Below are positions 15,740-23,959 of a stretch of DNA of 34,765 nt, piece after piece (the first letter of the stretch is position 1; each line of letters opens with the position of its first letter). The notes beneath the pieces are model-generated. The model saw nothing but the letters and a program-made list of their open reading frames with translations. It was not told the origin of the DNA and did no database searches. This stretch comes from Clostridia bacterium (GTDB taxonomy: Bacteria; Bacillota; Clostridia; Oscillospirales; CAG-272). The stretch spans positions 1 to 34,765 of the forward strand of contig JAFTMP010000026.1 in the NCBI GenBank assembly GCA_017452335.1, written 5' to 3'. A program made the position numbers and the translations under genes.

Positions 15740-15806
15740 CCTTTCTTTGGGAATTGGGGCTGGTTTTGCTCTGCAAAATCGCGGTTGAAAGATTGATCTT
15801 TCAAAC

Positions 15807-16598
15807 TTACTCCTTGATGACCGCGCCCGTGCCGATGTTGCGGAATCTGTCGTAACGGTTTGAGACGAGATCAGGATCATGTTCCAGTTCTTCGAGTTCC
15901 TCGGTCAAAAGGGTACGGATACGGTCATAAAATTCTTTTTTGCCGATTTCTTTTTCAGAAAGGATGCGCTCGATCACACCGAGACTTTTGGCATCTTCTG
16001 CCGTCAATTTCAAGCTTTGCGCCGCAGTTTCTGCTTTTGCCAAGTCTTTCCAAAGAATACTTGCACAGCCTTCGGGAGAAATAACCGAGTAAACGGCATT
16101 CTGCAGCATCCATACGCGGTCCGCTACCGCAAGCGCCAAAGCACCGCCGCTACCGCCTTCGCCAATCAGAATAGAAATAACGGGAACACACAGCGTTGAC
16201 ATTTCCATCAAGTTTTCGGCAATCGCCTGCCCTTGCCCACGTTCTTCAGCACCGATGCCGCAGAAAGCACCGGAGGTGTCGATGAAGCAGATAATCGGTC
16301 TGCCGAACTTTTCAGCCTGCTTCATAAGGCGCAGAGCTTTGCGATAGCCTTCCGGATTTGGTGCACCGAAATTACGGTAGGTGCGTTCCTTGGCTGTGTG
16401 TCCCTTTTCAATAGCAATAACGGTAACCGGACTGCCATTCAGCCTGGCAATACCGCCGACGATTGCCGGATCATCGGCATAGCGTCGATCGCCATGGAAC
16501 TCAATGAAACCCTTAAAAATATTTCTGATATAATCAAGCCCTGTCGGTCTGTCCTTATCACGGGCGAGCTTCACTCTTTCATAAGCTGATTCACTCAT
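15807..16598 (-). CDS. accA: Acetyl-CoA carboxylase carboxyltransferase subunit alpha
   Basis: A 263-residue subunit of the carboxyltransferase that moves the carboxyl group from biotin to acetyl-CoA to make malonyl-CoA. Typical alpha-subunit segments are present: a RPTGLDYIRNIF start region, FGAPNPEGYRKALRLM, ICFIDTSGAFCGIGAEERGQ (about residues 102-121), and the oxyanion-type IGEGGSGGALALA (about 144-156). It is shorter than the 315-residue E. coli protein at the N-terminus, as in many Firmicutes. Its ATG overlaps the accD stop codon (TAATG), so the two subunits are translationally coupled. It is followed after about 100 bases by the acyl-CoA synthetase. Confidence 0.95.
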   Translation of the reverse strand: MSESAYERVKLARDKDRPTGLDYIRNIFKGFIEFHGDRRYADDPAIVGGIARLNGSPVTVIAIEKGHTAKERTYRNFGAPNPEGYRKALRLMKQAEKFGRPIICFIDTSGAFCGIGAEERGQGQAIAENLMEMSTLCVPVISILIGEGGSGGALALAVADRVWMLQNAVYSVISPEGCASILWKDLAKAETAAQSLKLTAEDAKSLGVIERILSEKEIGKKEFYDRIRTLLTEELEELEHDPDLVSNRYDRFRNIGTGAVIKE

Positions 16599-17455
16599 TA
16601 AATTGCCCTCCCATCGTGCATCTTCAGTATCTCGGTCAGATATTTCTTTTGGCTCACGCGTGGAATAATGCTGTCAATAAATCCGTGCTCCAGAACAAAC
16701 TCTGACTGTTGAAAGCCCTTGGGAAGGGATTTCTTTGTGGTCTGTTCAATGACTCTTGTACCTGCGAAACCGACCGTAGCCCCGGGTTCTGCTAAAATAA
16801 TATCGGCTTCCATGGCAAAGCTGGCAGTAACGCCGCCTGTTGTGGGGTCGGTAAGCACCGCAATATATAACAGTCCTGCATCGCTGTGGCGCTTGACGGC
16901 AGCACTTGTTTTTGCCATTTGCATGAGGGACAAAAGACCTTCCTGCATACGGGCACCGCCCGATACGGTAAATCCGATCACAGGCAAGCGATACTGTATT
17001 GCATACTCAAAAAGCAAGGTTATTTTCTCACCGACAGCACTCCCCATACTGCCCATCATAAAATAGGATTCCATGACGAACAGACAGCATTTCTGCTTTC
17101 CGATCATTGCCGTACCGCATAGAACGGCTTCTCTTTCGCCGCTTGCCGCACGAACCGTTTCAATCTTGTCTCTATATCCCGGAAAGTTTAAGGGATTATC
17201 TGCTTTCATGCCGGAGAACAATTCACGAAAGCGGCCTTTATCGGCAATCATCTGAATACGCTGACGGGCTTTCATGCGGAAATGGTAACCGCAAGGACAC
17301 ACAAGGTCGTTTGCCCAAAGACGGCTGAGGGCAATATCTTTATGACAATTGGGGCAATTTTTTTCGGGCTCACCGGCATCTCGTTGTATCGGAGCGGAGG
17401 TGCGTCCCCCTTCTTCCAGCTGATTTTTCGGTTTCAAAAAATTCATCACTGCCAT
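16598..17455 (-). CDS. accD: Acetyl-CoA carboxylase carboxyltransferase subunit beta
   Basis: A 285-residue beta subunit of the carboxyltransferase. The N-terminal zinc ribbon has Cys34 and Cys37 (NCPNCHKD) and a second pair in VCPCGYHF, where the spacing is Cys-x-Cys instead of the usual Cys-x2-Cys. The catalytic part contains GFTVSGGARMQEGLLSLMQM, TDPTTGGVTASFAM and PGATVGFAGTRVIEQT, all usual for AccD. It starts four bases after the accC stop and ends overlapping accA. Together with AccB, AccC and AccA it forms the complete bacterial acetyl-CoA carboxylase. The odd zinc-ribbon spacing is read directly from the bases (TGTCCTTGC) and may be a lineage trait. Confidence 0.95.
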   Translation of the reverse strand: MAVMNFLKPKNQLEEGGRTSAPIQRDAGEPEKNCPNCHKDIALSRLWANDLVCPCGYHFRMKARQRIQMIADKGRFRELFSGMKADNPLNFPGYRDKIETVRAASGEREAVLCGTAMIGKQKCCLFVMESYFMMGSMGSAVGEKITLLFEYAIQYRLPVIGFTVSGGARMQEGLLSLMQMAKTSAAVKRHSDAGLLYIAVLTDPTTGGVTASFAMEADIILAEPGATVGFAGTRVIEQTTKKSLPKGFQQSEFVLEHGFIDSIIPRVSQKKYLTEILKMHDGRAI

Positions 17456-17459
17456 AGCG

Positions 17460-18767
17460 TCACCTGTTTTTCATAAAAGTCAAATCATAAATACCGGATG
17501 TGAAGCGCTCATCCTCCACGATCCGCAACTGTTCTTCAATATTTGTCGGTATACCTTCGATCACCAATTCGCATAAAGCTGCACGCATCTTTCGCAAGGT
17601 TTCCTCGCGGGTTTTGGCAAACACGATCAGCTTGCCGAGCAGCGAATCGTAATACGGTGATACGGTTGTTCCGGCAATCAGGCAGGTATCAAAACGTACC
17701 GAGGGACCTCCGGGAACGTGGAGCATTTTCAGCGTTCCGCAGCTTCCCGCGTTGATACGGCATTCGATAGCCGATCCGCTTATCCGAATATCCTTCAGTG
17801 TGAAGTTCAGCGGAATACCGGCGGCAATACGGATCTGCCATTTTACAAGGTCATAGCCTGTCAACATTTCGGTAACACAGTGTTCCACCTGCAAGCGGAC
17901 ATTCATTTCCATAAACCAGAAGTTGCCGTCTTGATCAAGCAAAAATTCAAGCGTTCCGGCACCTACATAGCCGATTTTCTTTACGGCATCTACCGCAAGC
18001 TCTATGATCTTCTGCCGTTGCTCGTTGGTTACTGCAGGAGAAGGCGTTTCTTCGATCAGCTTTTGGTTTCTTCTTTGCAACGAGCAGTCACGGTCACCGA
18101 GACATACGGCGTTTCCGTGCTCATCTGCAAGGATCTGCAATTCCACGTGTCTTGCGGGGAAGATGTATTTTTCAAGATATACGCTTCCGTCACCGAAAGC
18201 ACCGATCGCTTCGGTCGTTGCTTGTAAATACGCATCGTCCAGCTCATCTGCAAAACGGATCAAGCGAATACCTCGACCACCGCCGCCTGCGCAGGCTTTG
18301 AGCATCACAGGGTAGCCGATTCTTTCGGCTGCTTTTTTTGCTTCTTCTGCAGATGCTATGGCCTTTGTGCCGGGTATTACGGAAAGTCCCGTATCGCGGA
18401 TCAGCTCTTTCAGTATTGCTTTGTCGCTTAGCCGTTCCATACTTTCGGGATCGGGCCCGATAAAGGAAAGTCCGTTTTTTCTGCAAAGCCGTGCAAAGTG
18501 TGCATTTTCAGAAAGAAAGCCGTATCCGGGATGGATCGCTTGGGCGCCTGCCAAAATAGCGGTACTGATTATTTGATTTTCATTCAGATAGCTTTCCGAA
18601 GGCTCATTGCCGCCGATGCAATAGCTTTGGTCGGCAAGTGCTACGTGCAAGGCGTTTTTATCCGCCTCGGAATATACAGCCACTGTAGCCACGCCCATCT
18701 CCTTACAAGCTCTGATAATACGGACGGCGATCTCGCCGCGGTTGGCGATCAGTATTTTTGAAAACAT
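17460..18767 (-). CDS. accC: Biotin carboxylase
   Basis: A 435-residue ATP-grasp enzyme that carboxylates biotin on AccB. It begins MFSKILIANRGEIAVRIIRA, as usual, and has GYGFLSENAHFA near residue 83, the ATP-grasp glycine loop in KACAGGGGRGIRL near 160, EKYIFPARHVELQ, and the catalytic-site EMNVRLQVEHCVTEM near 287-301 with Glu and Arg in place. The sequence is about ten residues shorter than typical, at the C-terminus. It begins three bases after the fabZ stop and ends four bases before accD. The operon order accB-fabZ-accC-accD-accA is the common Firmicute one. Confidence 0.96.
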   Translation of the reverse strand: MFSKILIANRGEIAVRIIRACKEMGVATVAVYSEADKNALHVALADQSYCIGGNEPSESYLNENQIISTAILAGAQAIHPGYGFLSENAHFARLCRKNGLSFIGPDPESMERLSDKAILKELIRDTGLSVIPGTKAIASAEEAKKAAERIGYPVMLKACAGGGGRGIRLIRFADELDDAYLQATTEAIGAFGDGSVYLEKYIFPARHVELQILADEHGNAVCLGDRDCSLQRRNQKLIEETPSPAVTNEQRQKIIELAVDAVKKIGYVGAGTLEFLLDQDGNFWFMEMNVRLQVEHCVTEMLTGYDLVKWQIRIAAGIPLNFTLKDIRISGSAIECRINAGSCGTLKMLHVPGGPSVRFDTCLIAGTTVSPYYDSLLGKLIVFAKTREETLRKMRAALCELVIEGIPTNIEEQLRIVEDERFTSGIYDLTFMKNR

Positions 18768-18770
18768 CGT

Positions 18771-19187
18771 TTACGCTCCTGTAATCGCAAAGGAAAATTC
18801 GGCGGATACGCAGAGTCTGCCTTCCACGCTAATCGTGCCTTCTGCAAAATAAAAGGGATGCTTTGCTCTTTTAATATGGCACTGTGCTTCGATCCGATCA
18901 CCCGGCTTTACGGGCGAACGAAATTTTACATTATTCAGTCCTGTGTAAACAGGCAGCGTTCCCTCGCTCAGTGCATCCTGCATCAGTATGCAGGCGGACT
19001 GTGCCAAGATCTCGCAGAGAATAACGCCCGGAACAATGGGGTTATCGGGGAAATGACCTTTTAGGAAAAATTCATCTCCACGAACGGTATAATGCCCGAT
19101 GGCAGTACCGTCCTTATTTTCTACATCGTCCAAGAGCAGCATATTGTCCCTGTGCGGCAATATTGTCATTATTTCATTTCTGTTCAT
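18771..19187 (-). CDS. fabZ: 3-hydroxyacyl-ACP dehydratase
   Basis: A 138-residue hot-dog-fold dehydratase acting on 3-hydroxyacyl-ACP in fatty-acid elongation. The active-site segment GHFPDNPIVPGV (about residues 50-61) carries the catalytic His, with Glu65 in CEILAQSA. LPHRDNMLLLDD near the N-terminus is also family-typical. Two ATG codons are possible: 19193, which overlaps the accB stop as TAATG, and 19187, which lies eight to nine bases after AAGAGG; the second has the better ribosome spacing. A FabA-type isomerase is less likely because length and sequence follow FabZ. No separate unsaturated-fatty-acid gene is seen in the operon. Confidence 0.94.
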   Translation of the reverse strand: MNRNEIMTILPHRDNMLLLDDVENKDGTAIGHYTVRGDEFFLKGHFPDNPIVPGVILCEILAQSACILMQDALSEGTLPVYTGLNNVKFRSPVKPGDRIEAQCHIKRAKHPFYFAEGTISVEGRLCVSAEFSFAITGA

Positions 19188-19192
19188 AGTCA

Positions 19193-19615
19193 TTACCTCT
19201 TGATACGGAACAGCTCCGTGCCGTATTCCACAACCTGACCGTTGGTAACGCAGATGTCCGAGACAACACCGTCTTCTTCAGTGGTGATCTCATTCATCAG
19301 CTTCATGGCTTCTACAATGCAGAGCGTCTGACCTTTCTTTACGCGATCTCCGATGGCTACATAAGGATCTGCGTTTTCGGCAGGTGCGGCGTAAAATACA
19401 CCGACTATCGGAGAGTTCACGCTGATATAATCTTTCGGTTCAGATGTTGTTTGTATATCACCGACAGATTCGGTAACAGAATATATGGTTTCTTTTGTCG
19501 GTGGTGAAACGGAACGTTCCAAACGAACTTTGCTGTTTTCTTCTGTGATTTCAAGTCCGGTCAACCCAAGTTCCTTCATCAGTTCGGCATATTTGCGAAT
19601 ATCTGTTTCTTTCAT
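19193..19615 (-). CDS. accB: Biotin carboxyl carrier protein of acetyl-CoA carboxylase
   Basis: A 140-residue carrier whose C-terminal domain holds the biotin-acceptor motif EAMKLMNEI (Lys about residue 107) between SPIVGVFYAAPAENADPYV and the final hairpin (VEYGTELFRIKR). The N-terminal 60 residues are a helical leader (IRKYAELMKELGLTGLEI) and a linker. The start at 19615 follows AAAGGTG eight bases upstream; sequence before it belongs to the fabF end. It sits five bases after the fabF stop and overlaps fabZ by one base if that gene starts at 19193. It passes carboxybiotin from AccC to AccAD. Confidence 0.94.
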   Translation of the reverse strand: MKETDIRKYAELMKELGLTGLEITEENSKVRLERSVSPPTKETIYSVTESVGDIQTTSEPKDYISVNSPIVGVFYAAPAENADPYVAIGDRVKKGQTLCIVEAMKLMNEITTEEDGVVSDICVTNGQVVEYGTELFRIKR

Positions 19616-19619
19616 CGGA

Positions 19620-20858
19620 TTACACCTTTCTGAAAGCAAGACAAGCGTTATGACCGCCGAACCCGAGAGAATTGGAAAGAGCCAATGTAATATCGGCGTT
19701 TACTGCCTTGTTCGGTACGCAGTTCAGGTCGCAAGCTTCGTCCTGCTCGTTCAAATTGATGGTAGGCGGAATTACACCCTCGTTCAGCGCGAAAAGACAA
19801 GCCAATGCCTCGATGGCACCTGCCGCACCGAGCATGTGACCGGTCATGGACTTGGTGGAGCTGACATACGCATTTCTTGCATTTTCTTCGCCAAGTGCTT
19901 TCTTAATAGCGGCGGTTTCGATTACATCATTCATCGGAGTGCCCGTGCCGTGTGCATTGACGTATACCACATCGTTTTTTATGTATTCCGCCTCTTTCAT
20001 AGCATCCATCATAGCCTGAGTACCCCCTCTTGCTTCGGGATGGGGCGCTGTGATGTGATGTGCGTCGCAGGTAGAACCATACCCGCAAACTTCGCCGTAG
20101 ATCTTAGCGCCACGTGCCTTTGCGTGCTCGTATTCCTCCAAAACAAGTGCAACGGCACCTTCACCGATCACAAACCCGCCTCTGCGTTTATCAAACGGCA
20201 GGGATGCTTCATCGGGATTTTCGGAAGTTGACAACGCCTGCATATTGACAAAGCCTGCAACGGCAGATGGAATGATAGCGGCTTCCGCACCACCGGTAAT
20301 TACTGCATCCGCATATCCGTGACGGACCAGACGCATTGCTTCACCGATCGCATTGGAGCCGGAAGCACAAGCGGTTACTGTAGGCATAGCAGAACCGCGG
20401 CAGTCGTGACGAATGGCAATCATACCTGCCGCCATATTGCCGATCATCATAGGAACAAACAGCGGCGATACACGGCGAGGCCCTTTTTCCATCAGTTTGG
20501 TATGTTCGGTTTCGAAGGTACTGATACCACCGATGCCGGTGCCGAAGATCACTGCAAAGCGTTCGGGCTCAACGGTACCTTGAACACCGCTTTCATCCAC
20601 TGCCTGTTGCGCAGCCGCAACGGCAAACTGCGCATAGCGGTCGGTACGGAGTATATCGTTTACTTCCAAGTATTCTTTGGGATCAAACCCCTTCACTTCA
20701 GCGCCCAGCTTTGCTTTGTATTTTTCTGTATTAAAAAGTGTAATGGGAGCAATGCCGTTTTTACCGTTTTTCATACCTTTCCAGGTATCTGTCACATTGT
20801 TTCCCAAGGGGGTAATTGCACCGATACCGGTGACGACGACTCTTCTGTTTTCACTCAT
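19620..20858 (-). CDS. fabF: 3-oxoacyl-ACP synthase II
   Basis: A 412-residue condensing enzyme for chain elongation with malonyl-ACP. The nucleophile Cys lies in PTVTACASGSNAIGEA (about residue 163), with the His residues in NAHGTGTPMND (about 302) and KSMTGHMLGAAG (about 339), so the Cys-His-His triad is complete. VVVTGIGAITPLG marks the N-terminus. The start at 20858 follows AAGGAG seven bases upstream, ten bases after the fabG stop. It is the only condensing enzyme in the operon: no fabH is present, so chain initiation must be encoded elsewhere or use another route. Confidence 0.96.
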   Translation of the reverse strand: MSENRRVVVTGIGAITPLGNNVTDTWKGMKNGKNGIAPITLFNTEKYKAKLGAEVKGFDPKEYLEVNDILRTDRYAQFAVAAAQQAVDESGVQGTVEPERFAVIFGTGIGGISTFETEHTKLMEKGPRRVSPLFVPMMIGNMAAGMIAIRHDCRGSAMPTVTACASGSNAIGEAMRLVRHGYADAVITGGAEAAIIPSAVAGFVNMQALSTSENPDEASLPFDKRRGGFVIGEGAVALVLEEYEHAKARGAKIYGEVCGYGSTCDAHHITAPHPEARGGTQAMMDAMKEAEYIKNDVVYVNAHGTGTPMNDVIETAAIKKALGEENARNAYVSSTKSMTGHMLGAAGAIEALACLFALNEGVIPPTINLNEQDEACDLNCVPNKAVNADITLALSNSLGFGGHNACLAFRKV

Positions 20859-20868
20859 TATTTTCTCC

Positions 20869-21597
20869 TTACATGGCGATGCCGCCGTCAACACGAAGGA
20901 CTTCGCCCGTTACGTATTTTGCGCTTGCAAGGTATGCCACTGCTTCTGCCACATCTTCTGGTTTACCCATTGTGCCAAGGGGGATCATTTTAAGCAAAGG
21001 GTTTTCTGTTTGCCCCTCTGTCATATCCGTTGCAATAAATCCGGGTGCCAGCGCATTACAGCGAATACCTTTCGGCGCCAGTTCTTTTGCAACGGACTTG
21101 GTAAGACCGATCAACCCTGCTTTGGATGCGGAATAATTACACTGTCCTGCATTACCCATCATGCCTGCCACGGAGGTGATATTGATGATGCATCCCTCAC
21201 GGTTGCGGATAAATAAGCCCGAAAGGTGGCGGATCATATTAAAAGCACCCTTAAGATTGGTATCCAAAACATCGTCATAATCTTCTTCCTTCATCATAGC
21301 CAGCATACCGTCACGGGTAATACCCGCATTGTTGACAAGAATATGTACTGTGCCGAAGTCAGCCTTGATTTTTGCCACAGTATCCTTTACGGCAGAGAAA
21401 TCTGCAACATTGCACTGATATGCTCGGGCTTGCACGCCGTTTTCTTCTTTACATCTGCTGCATACGTTCTCTGCGGCGTCATGATTTCCTGCATAGATGA
21501 CAGCAATATTGGCGCCCATAGAAGCAAGCTTACATGCAATGGCTTCACCGATTCCACGGGATCCGCCTGTTACAACGGCTGTTTTTCCTTTTAACAT
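20869..21597 (-). CDS. fabG: 3-oxoacyl-ACP reductase
   Basis: A 242-residue short-chain dehydrogenase that reduces 3-oxoacyl-ACP. The nucleotide motif TGGSRGIGEAIA is at residues 10-21, NNAG near 88, and the catalytic Ser-Tyr-Lys in NITSVAGMMG, then YSASKAG (about residues 151-157). The length matches FabG. It starts after GGAGGTGG inside the fabD 3' end (seven-base overlap). The Arg in SRGIG suggests NADPH preference by family rule. Its place between fabD and fabF is the standard Firmicute order. Confidence 0.95.
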   Translation of the reverse strand: MLKGKTAVVTGGSRGIGEAIACKLASMGANIAVIYAGNHDAAENVCSRCKEENGVQARAYQCNVADFSAVKDTVAKIKADFGTVHILVNNAGITRDGMLAMMKEEDYDDVLDTNLKGAFNMIRHLSGLFIRNREGCIINITSVAGMMGNAGQCNYSASKAGLIGLTKSVAKELAPKGIRCNALAPGFIATDMTEGQTENPLLKMIPLGTMGKPEDVAEAVAYLASAKYVTGEVLRVDGGIAM

Positions 21598-22490
21598 TCT
21601 TCCACCTCCGCAAGATATTCGGTAACACTTACTGCTTTCACATCGGTGCTGATCTTCTTAATCATATTGGTCAGCGTTTTGCCGGGACCGATTTCAATGA
21701 AGGTGTCAACACCGTCGGCAATCATATTTCGGATGATCTTTTCCCACTGCACGGGGCTGCATATTTGCTTTGAAAGCAATTCTATAGCATCCTCGCTGTA
21801 AGGTTCAGCCGTCATATTGGAATAAAGCGTAATGGTTTTTTTCCCGGTTTCTGCCTGCGCTAATTCTTTTGCAAACGCATTTGCCGCCTCGTTCATAAAG
21901 GGCGAATGGAATGCTCCTTTTACTTTAAGGGGAATGGCTCTGCCGCCTGCAGTCTTTACCTCGGCAAAAAAGTCAGCCATTTGAGAGGAACGTCCCGAAA
22001 CGGTGATCTGACCGGGACAGTTAAAGTTTACAGGGTAAACGTCCGCATACTTGCCGCAAATCTCCTGCACCTGCTGCGGAGTCAATTTCACAATTGCCGC
22101 CATGGAGGTATCAAACTTTTCGGCTTCCCGTTGCATGAGCTCTCCACGCTTGCAAACGAGACGGAAGCCTGTTTCGTTATCAAAAATGCCGCTGACAGTT
22201 GCCGCAACCACCTCACCCAGGGAGAATCCTGCAACCGCATTCGGAACGATCCCTTTTTCTATTAGAACGCTCGCCGCCGCAAGCTCCATAGCAAACAGAC
22301 AGGGTTGTGTATTTTTCGTTTCCTTTAATTCATCCTCTGTTCCTTCAAAGCACTGGGTTGATGTGCCTGGGCGAATGCGGTCGCACAGTTCATAGACCTG
22401 TGCGGCAATCGGATATTTTTCGGCAAGCTCTTTTCCCATACCGGGATATTGGTCGCCTTGACCTGAAAAAACAAATGCTATTTTACCCAT
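21591..22490 (-). CDS. fabD: Malonyl-CoA:ACP transacylase
   Basis: A 299-residue acyltransferase that loads malonyl groups onto ACP. It has the early VFSGQGDQYPGMGKELAE signature, the nucleophile Ser in AGFSLGEVVA (about residue 90; family GHSLGE, here Phe replaces His before Ser), Arg in VCKRGELMQ, and the catalytic His in GAFHSPFMNEA (about 194). The start is preceded by AAAGGG and lies within the end of fabK (13-base overlap). The GFSLGE variant of the nucleophile elbow is found in some Firmicute FabD proteins and keeps Ser and Gly. Confidence 0.94.
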   Translation of the reverse strand: MGKIAFVFSGQGDQYPGMGKELAEKYPIAAQVYELCDRIRPGTSTQCFEGTEDELKETKNTQPCLFAMELAAASVLIEKGIVPNAVAGFSLGEVVAATVSGIFDNETGFRLVCKRGELMQREAEKFDTSMAAIVKLTPQQVQEICGKYADVYPVNFNCPGQITVSGRSSQMADFFAEVKTAGGRAIPLKVKGAFHSPFMNEAANAFAKELAQAETGKKTITLYSNMTAEPYSEDAIELLSKQICSPVQWEKIIRNMIADGVDTFIEIGPGKTLTNMIKKISTDVKAVSVTEYLAEVEEC

Positions 22491-23422
22491 TCTTTTGCCC
22501 TTTGAAGGAGCGGCTCTGCATCCTCCATCACTTCCTTAACGATTTCTGCCGCAGGTTGTTCTTTATTTACCATAGCGGCGATCTGCCCCGACAGAAAACA
22601 CCCCTTTTCATTGTCGCCTTCCTGTACGGCAAGTCTGAGTGCGCCCGTCGCCAATGCTTCCAGTTCTGCATCGGGCATACCGCCGTATTCCGCTTTGGAA
22701 TAGTCCCTTGCAAACTGTGTGCGCAGACTGCGCACGGGATGACCGAGTCGTTTGCCTGTTACCATTGTGCAAAGATCGGTGGCTTTCAGAATTTTTTCTT
22801 TATATGTAGGATGAATAGAACATTCTTTTGCACTTAAAAAGCGTGTGCCCATCTGAACGCCGCACGCACCGAGCATAAAGGCTGCCGCAACACCTCTGCC
22901 GTCAGCGATACCGCCTGCGGCAATGACAGGTAAAGTGGTGGCATCACAAATTTGCGGAACGAGCACCATTGTGGTCAGCTCGCCCACGTGACCGCCGCTC
23001 TCGCCTCCTTCTGCAATCAAGGCAGAGGCGCCCAGGCGTGTCATCAGCTTTGCCATGGCAACCGAGGCAACCACAGGAATAACCTTAATGTCTGCGGCAA
23101 GCCAATCTTTAATGTATTTGGAAGGATTTCCGGCACCCGTTGTTACAACCTCAACCTTTTCTTCTATAACAACCTGAGCCACTTCGTCCGCATAGGGGCT
23201 GAGCAGCATAATATTTACGCCAATAGGGTTATCAGTGATATTCCTGGCAATACGGATCTGCTGTCTTACATACTCGCCGGGCGCATTTCCTGCCGCGATG
23301 ATGCCAAGACCGCCGCCGCCCGAGACGGCAGCGGCCAGTTTACCATCAGCGATCCAAGCCATACCACCTTGAAATACGGGGTATTGAATACCCAGCATCT
23401 CACAAATTGATGACTGAATCAT
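22478..23422 (-). CDS. fabK: Enoyl-ACP reductase II (FMN-dependent)
   Basis: A 314-residue nitronate-monooxygenase/FabK-fold flavoenzyme that reduces enoyl-ACP in the last step of each elongation round. The N-terminus MIQSSICEMLGIQYPVFQGG and the GGLGIIAAGN, EGGESGGHVG (about residue 138-147), AAGGIADGRG and MGTRFLSAKE segments match FabK, including the FMN phosphate-binding loops. The start at 23422 is nine bases from AAAGGG; an ATG six bases earlier overlaps the acpP stop as TAATG but is closer than normal to that site. FabK in place of FabI predicts triclosan insensitivity of this step by family knowledge. It follows acpP directly. Confidence 0.92.
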   Translation of the reverse strand: MIQSSICEMLGIQYPVFQGGMAWIADGKLAAAVSGGGGLGIIAAGNAPGEYVRQQIRIARNITDNPIGVNIMLLSPYADEVAQVVIEEKVEVVTTGAGNPSKYIKDWLAADIKVIPVVASVAMAKLMTRLGASALIAEGGESGGHVGELTTMVLVPQICDATTLPVIAAGGIADGRGVAAAFMLGACGVQMGTRFLSAKECSIHPTYKEKILKATDLCTMVTGKRLGHPVRSLRTQFARDYSKAEYGGMPDAELEALATGALRLAVQEGDNEKGCFLSGQIAAMVNKEQPAAEIVKEVMEDAEPLLQRAKEWVK

Positions 23423-23427
23423 AAGCA

Positions 23428-23649
23428 TTAACCCTTTTTGCTCTGGATGAACTTATCCAGATCGCCGATGGTTTCAACCTTCTGATCCAATTCAATTTCG
23501 ATACCGATCTCGTCCTCAAGGTTCATCAGAAGCTCTACTGTGTCCAGAGAATCAATCCCAAGTTCTGAAAACTTGCTCTCCGGCTTTACAGCAGAAACAT
23601 CACACCCCGTGCGTTCCGATACAATTTTTGCGATAGCGTCAAAGTACAT
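23428..23649 (-). CDS. acpP: Acyl carrier protein
   Basis: A 73-residue acidic carrier with the phosphopantetheine Ser in GIDSLDTVEL (about residue 35) and the usual EIEL and LDKFIQSK helices. The start at 23649 follows GGAGG nine bases upstream; a longer in-frame start at 23703 would run through the promoter and lacks similarity. It is the first gene of the fatty-acid operon, ahead of fabK. ACP carries the growing chain through FabD, FabF, FabG, FabZ and FabK. Confidence 0.95.
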   Translation of the reverse strand: MYFDAIAKIVSERTGCDVSAVKPESKFSELGIDSLDTVELLMNLEDEIGIEIELDQKVETIGDLDKFIQSKKG

Positions 23650-23705
23650 AATAGTATGCCTCCAATAAAGTATTTCAAGCAGTCCGTGACTACTCGTTGG
23701 CATTT

Positions 23706-23734
23706 ATTATACGGATGTGCTGTTCCCAAATGAG
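23706..23734 (-). promoter_or_regulatory. Candidate promoter of the fatty-acid operon
   Basis: A perfect TATAAT occupies 23706-23711 on the minus strand, about 57 bases upstream of the acpP ATG. The hexamer 17 bases further up is CTCATT, which is far from TTGACA. A weak -35 with a perfect -10 suggests dependence on, or control by, a regulator; see the repeats at 23719-23759. Confidence 0.55.
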
Positions 23735-23759
23735 CCATCCGCTGTTCCCGATGCGTTCC
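23719..23759. promoter_or_regulatory. Direct repeats GCTGTTCCC over the fatty-acid operon promoter
   Basis: GCTGTTCCC occurs at 23719-23727 and again at 23741-23749, exactly 22 bases apart (two helical turns), each preceded by a similar GATGT/CATCC segment. A partial copy, GCGTTCC, follows at 23753-23759. The first copy lies between the -10 and -35 positions and the second just upstream. They look like operator half-sites. They do not resemble the known FapR or FabT boxes. Confidence 0.5.
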
Positions 23760-23834
23760 AAAATTATGAAATTTTTTTAACTTTAATGGATGTATAGAAT
23801 TTGGACAACATCGGTTCTATGGGTTAAAACAAAA

Positions 23835-23869
23835 AAAGACAGCATAGCCATTTCGACTATACTGTCTTT
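23835..23869 (-). terminator. Intrinsic terminator after the YdcF/SanA-like gene
   Basis: AAAGACAGCATAG and CTATACTGTCTTT form a 13-bp stem with one mismatch around nine bases. Read on the minus strand it is followed by TTTTTTTGTTTT, a good T tract. It isolates the fatty-acid operon from the gene upstream. The bases between 23869 and 23960 show no further feature. Confidence 0.85.
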
Positions 23870-23959
23870 GGGTTAGTCCTGTACCGACTTTTGCCCATTG
23901 GTCAATTGTTGTCCCTTTGCGCAGAAGCCCTTGTGTTTTGGAAGCTTTTTACTTGTCAT

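Noticed and set aside
23650..23830. FapR or FabT operator upstream of acpP
   Set aside because: Neither TTAGTACCTA-type nor TTTGA-N3-TCAAA-type sites were found; only the GCTGTTCCC repeats stand out.
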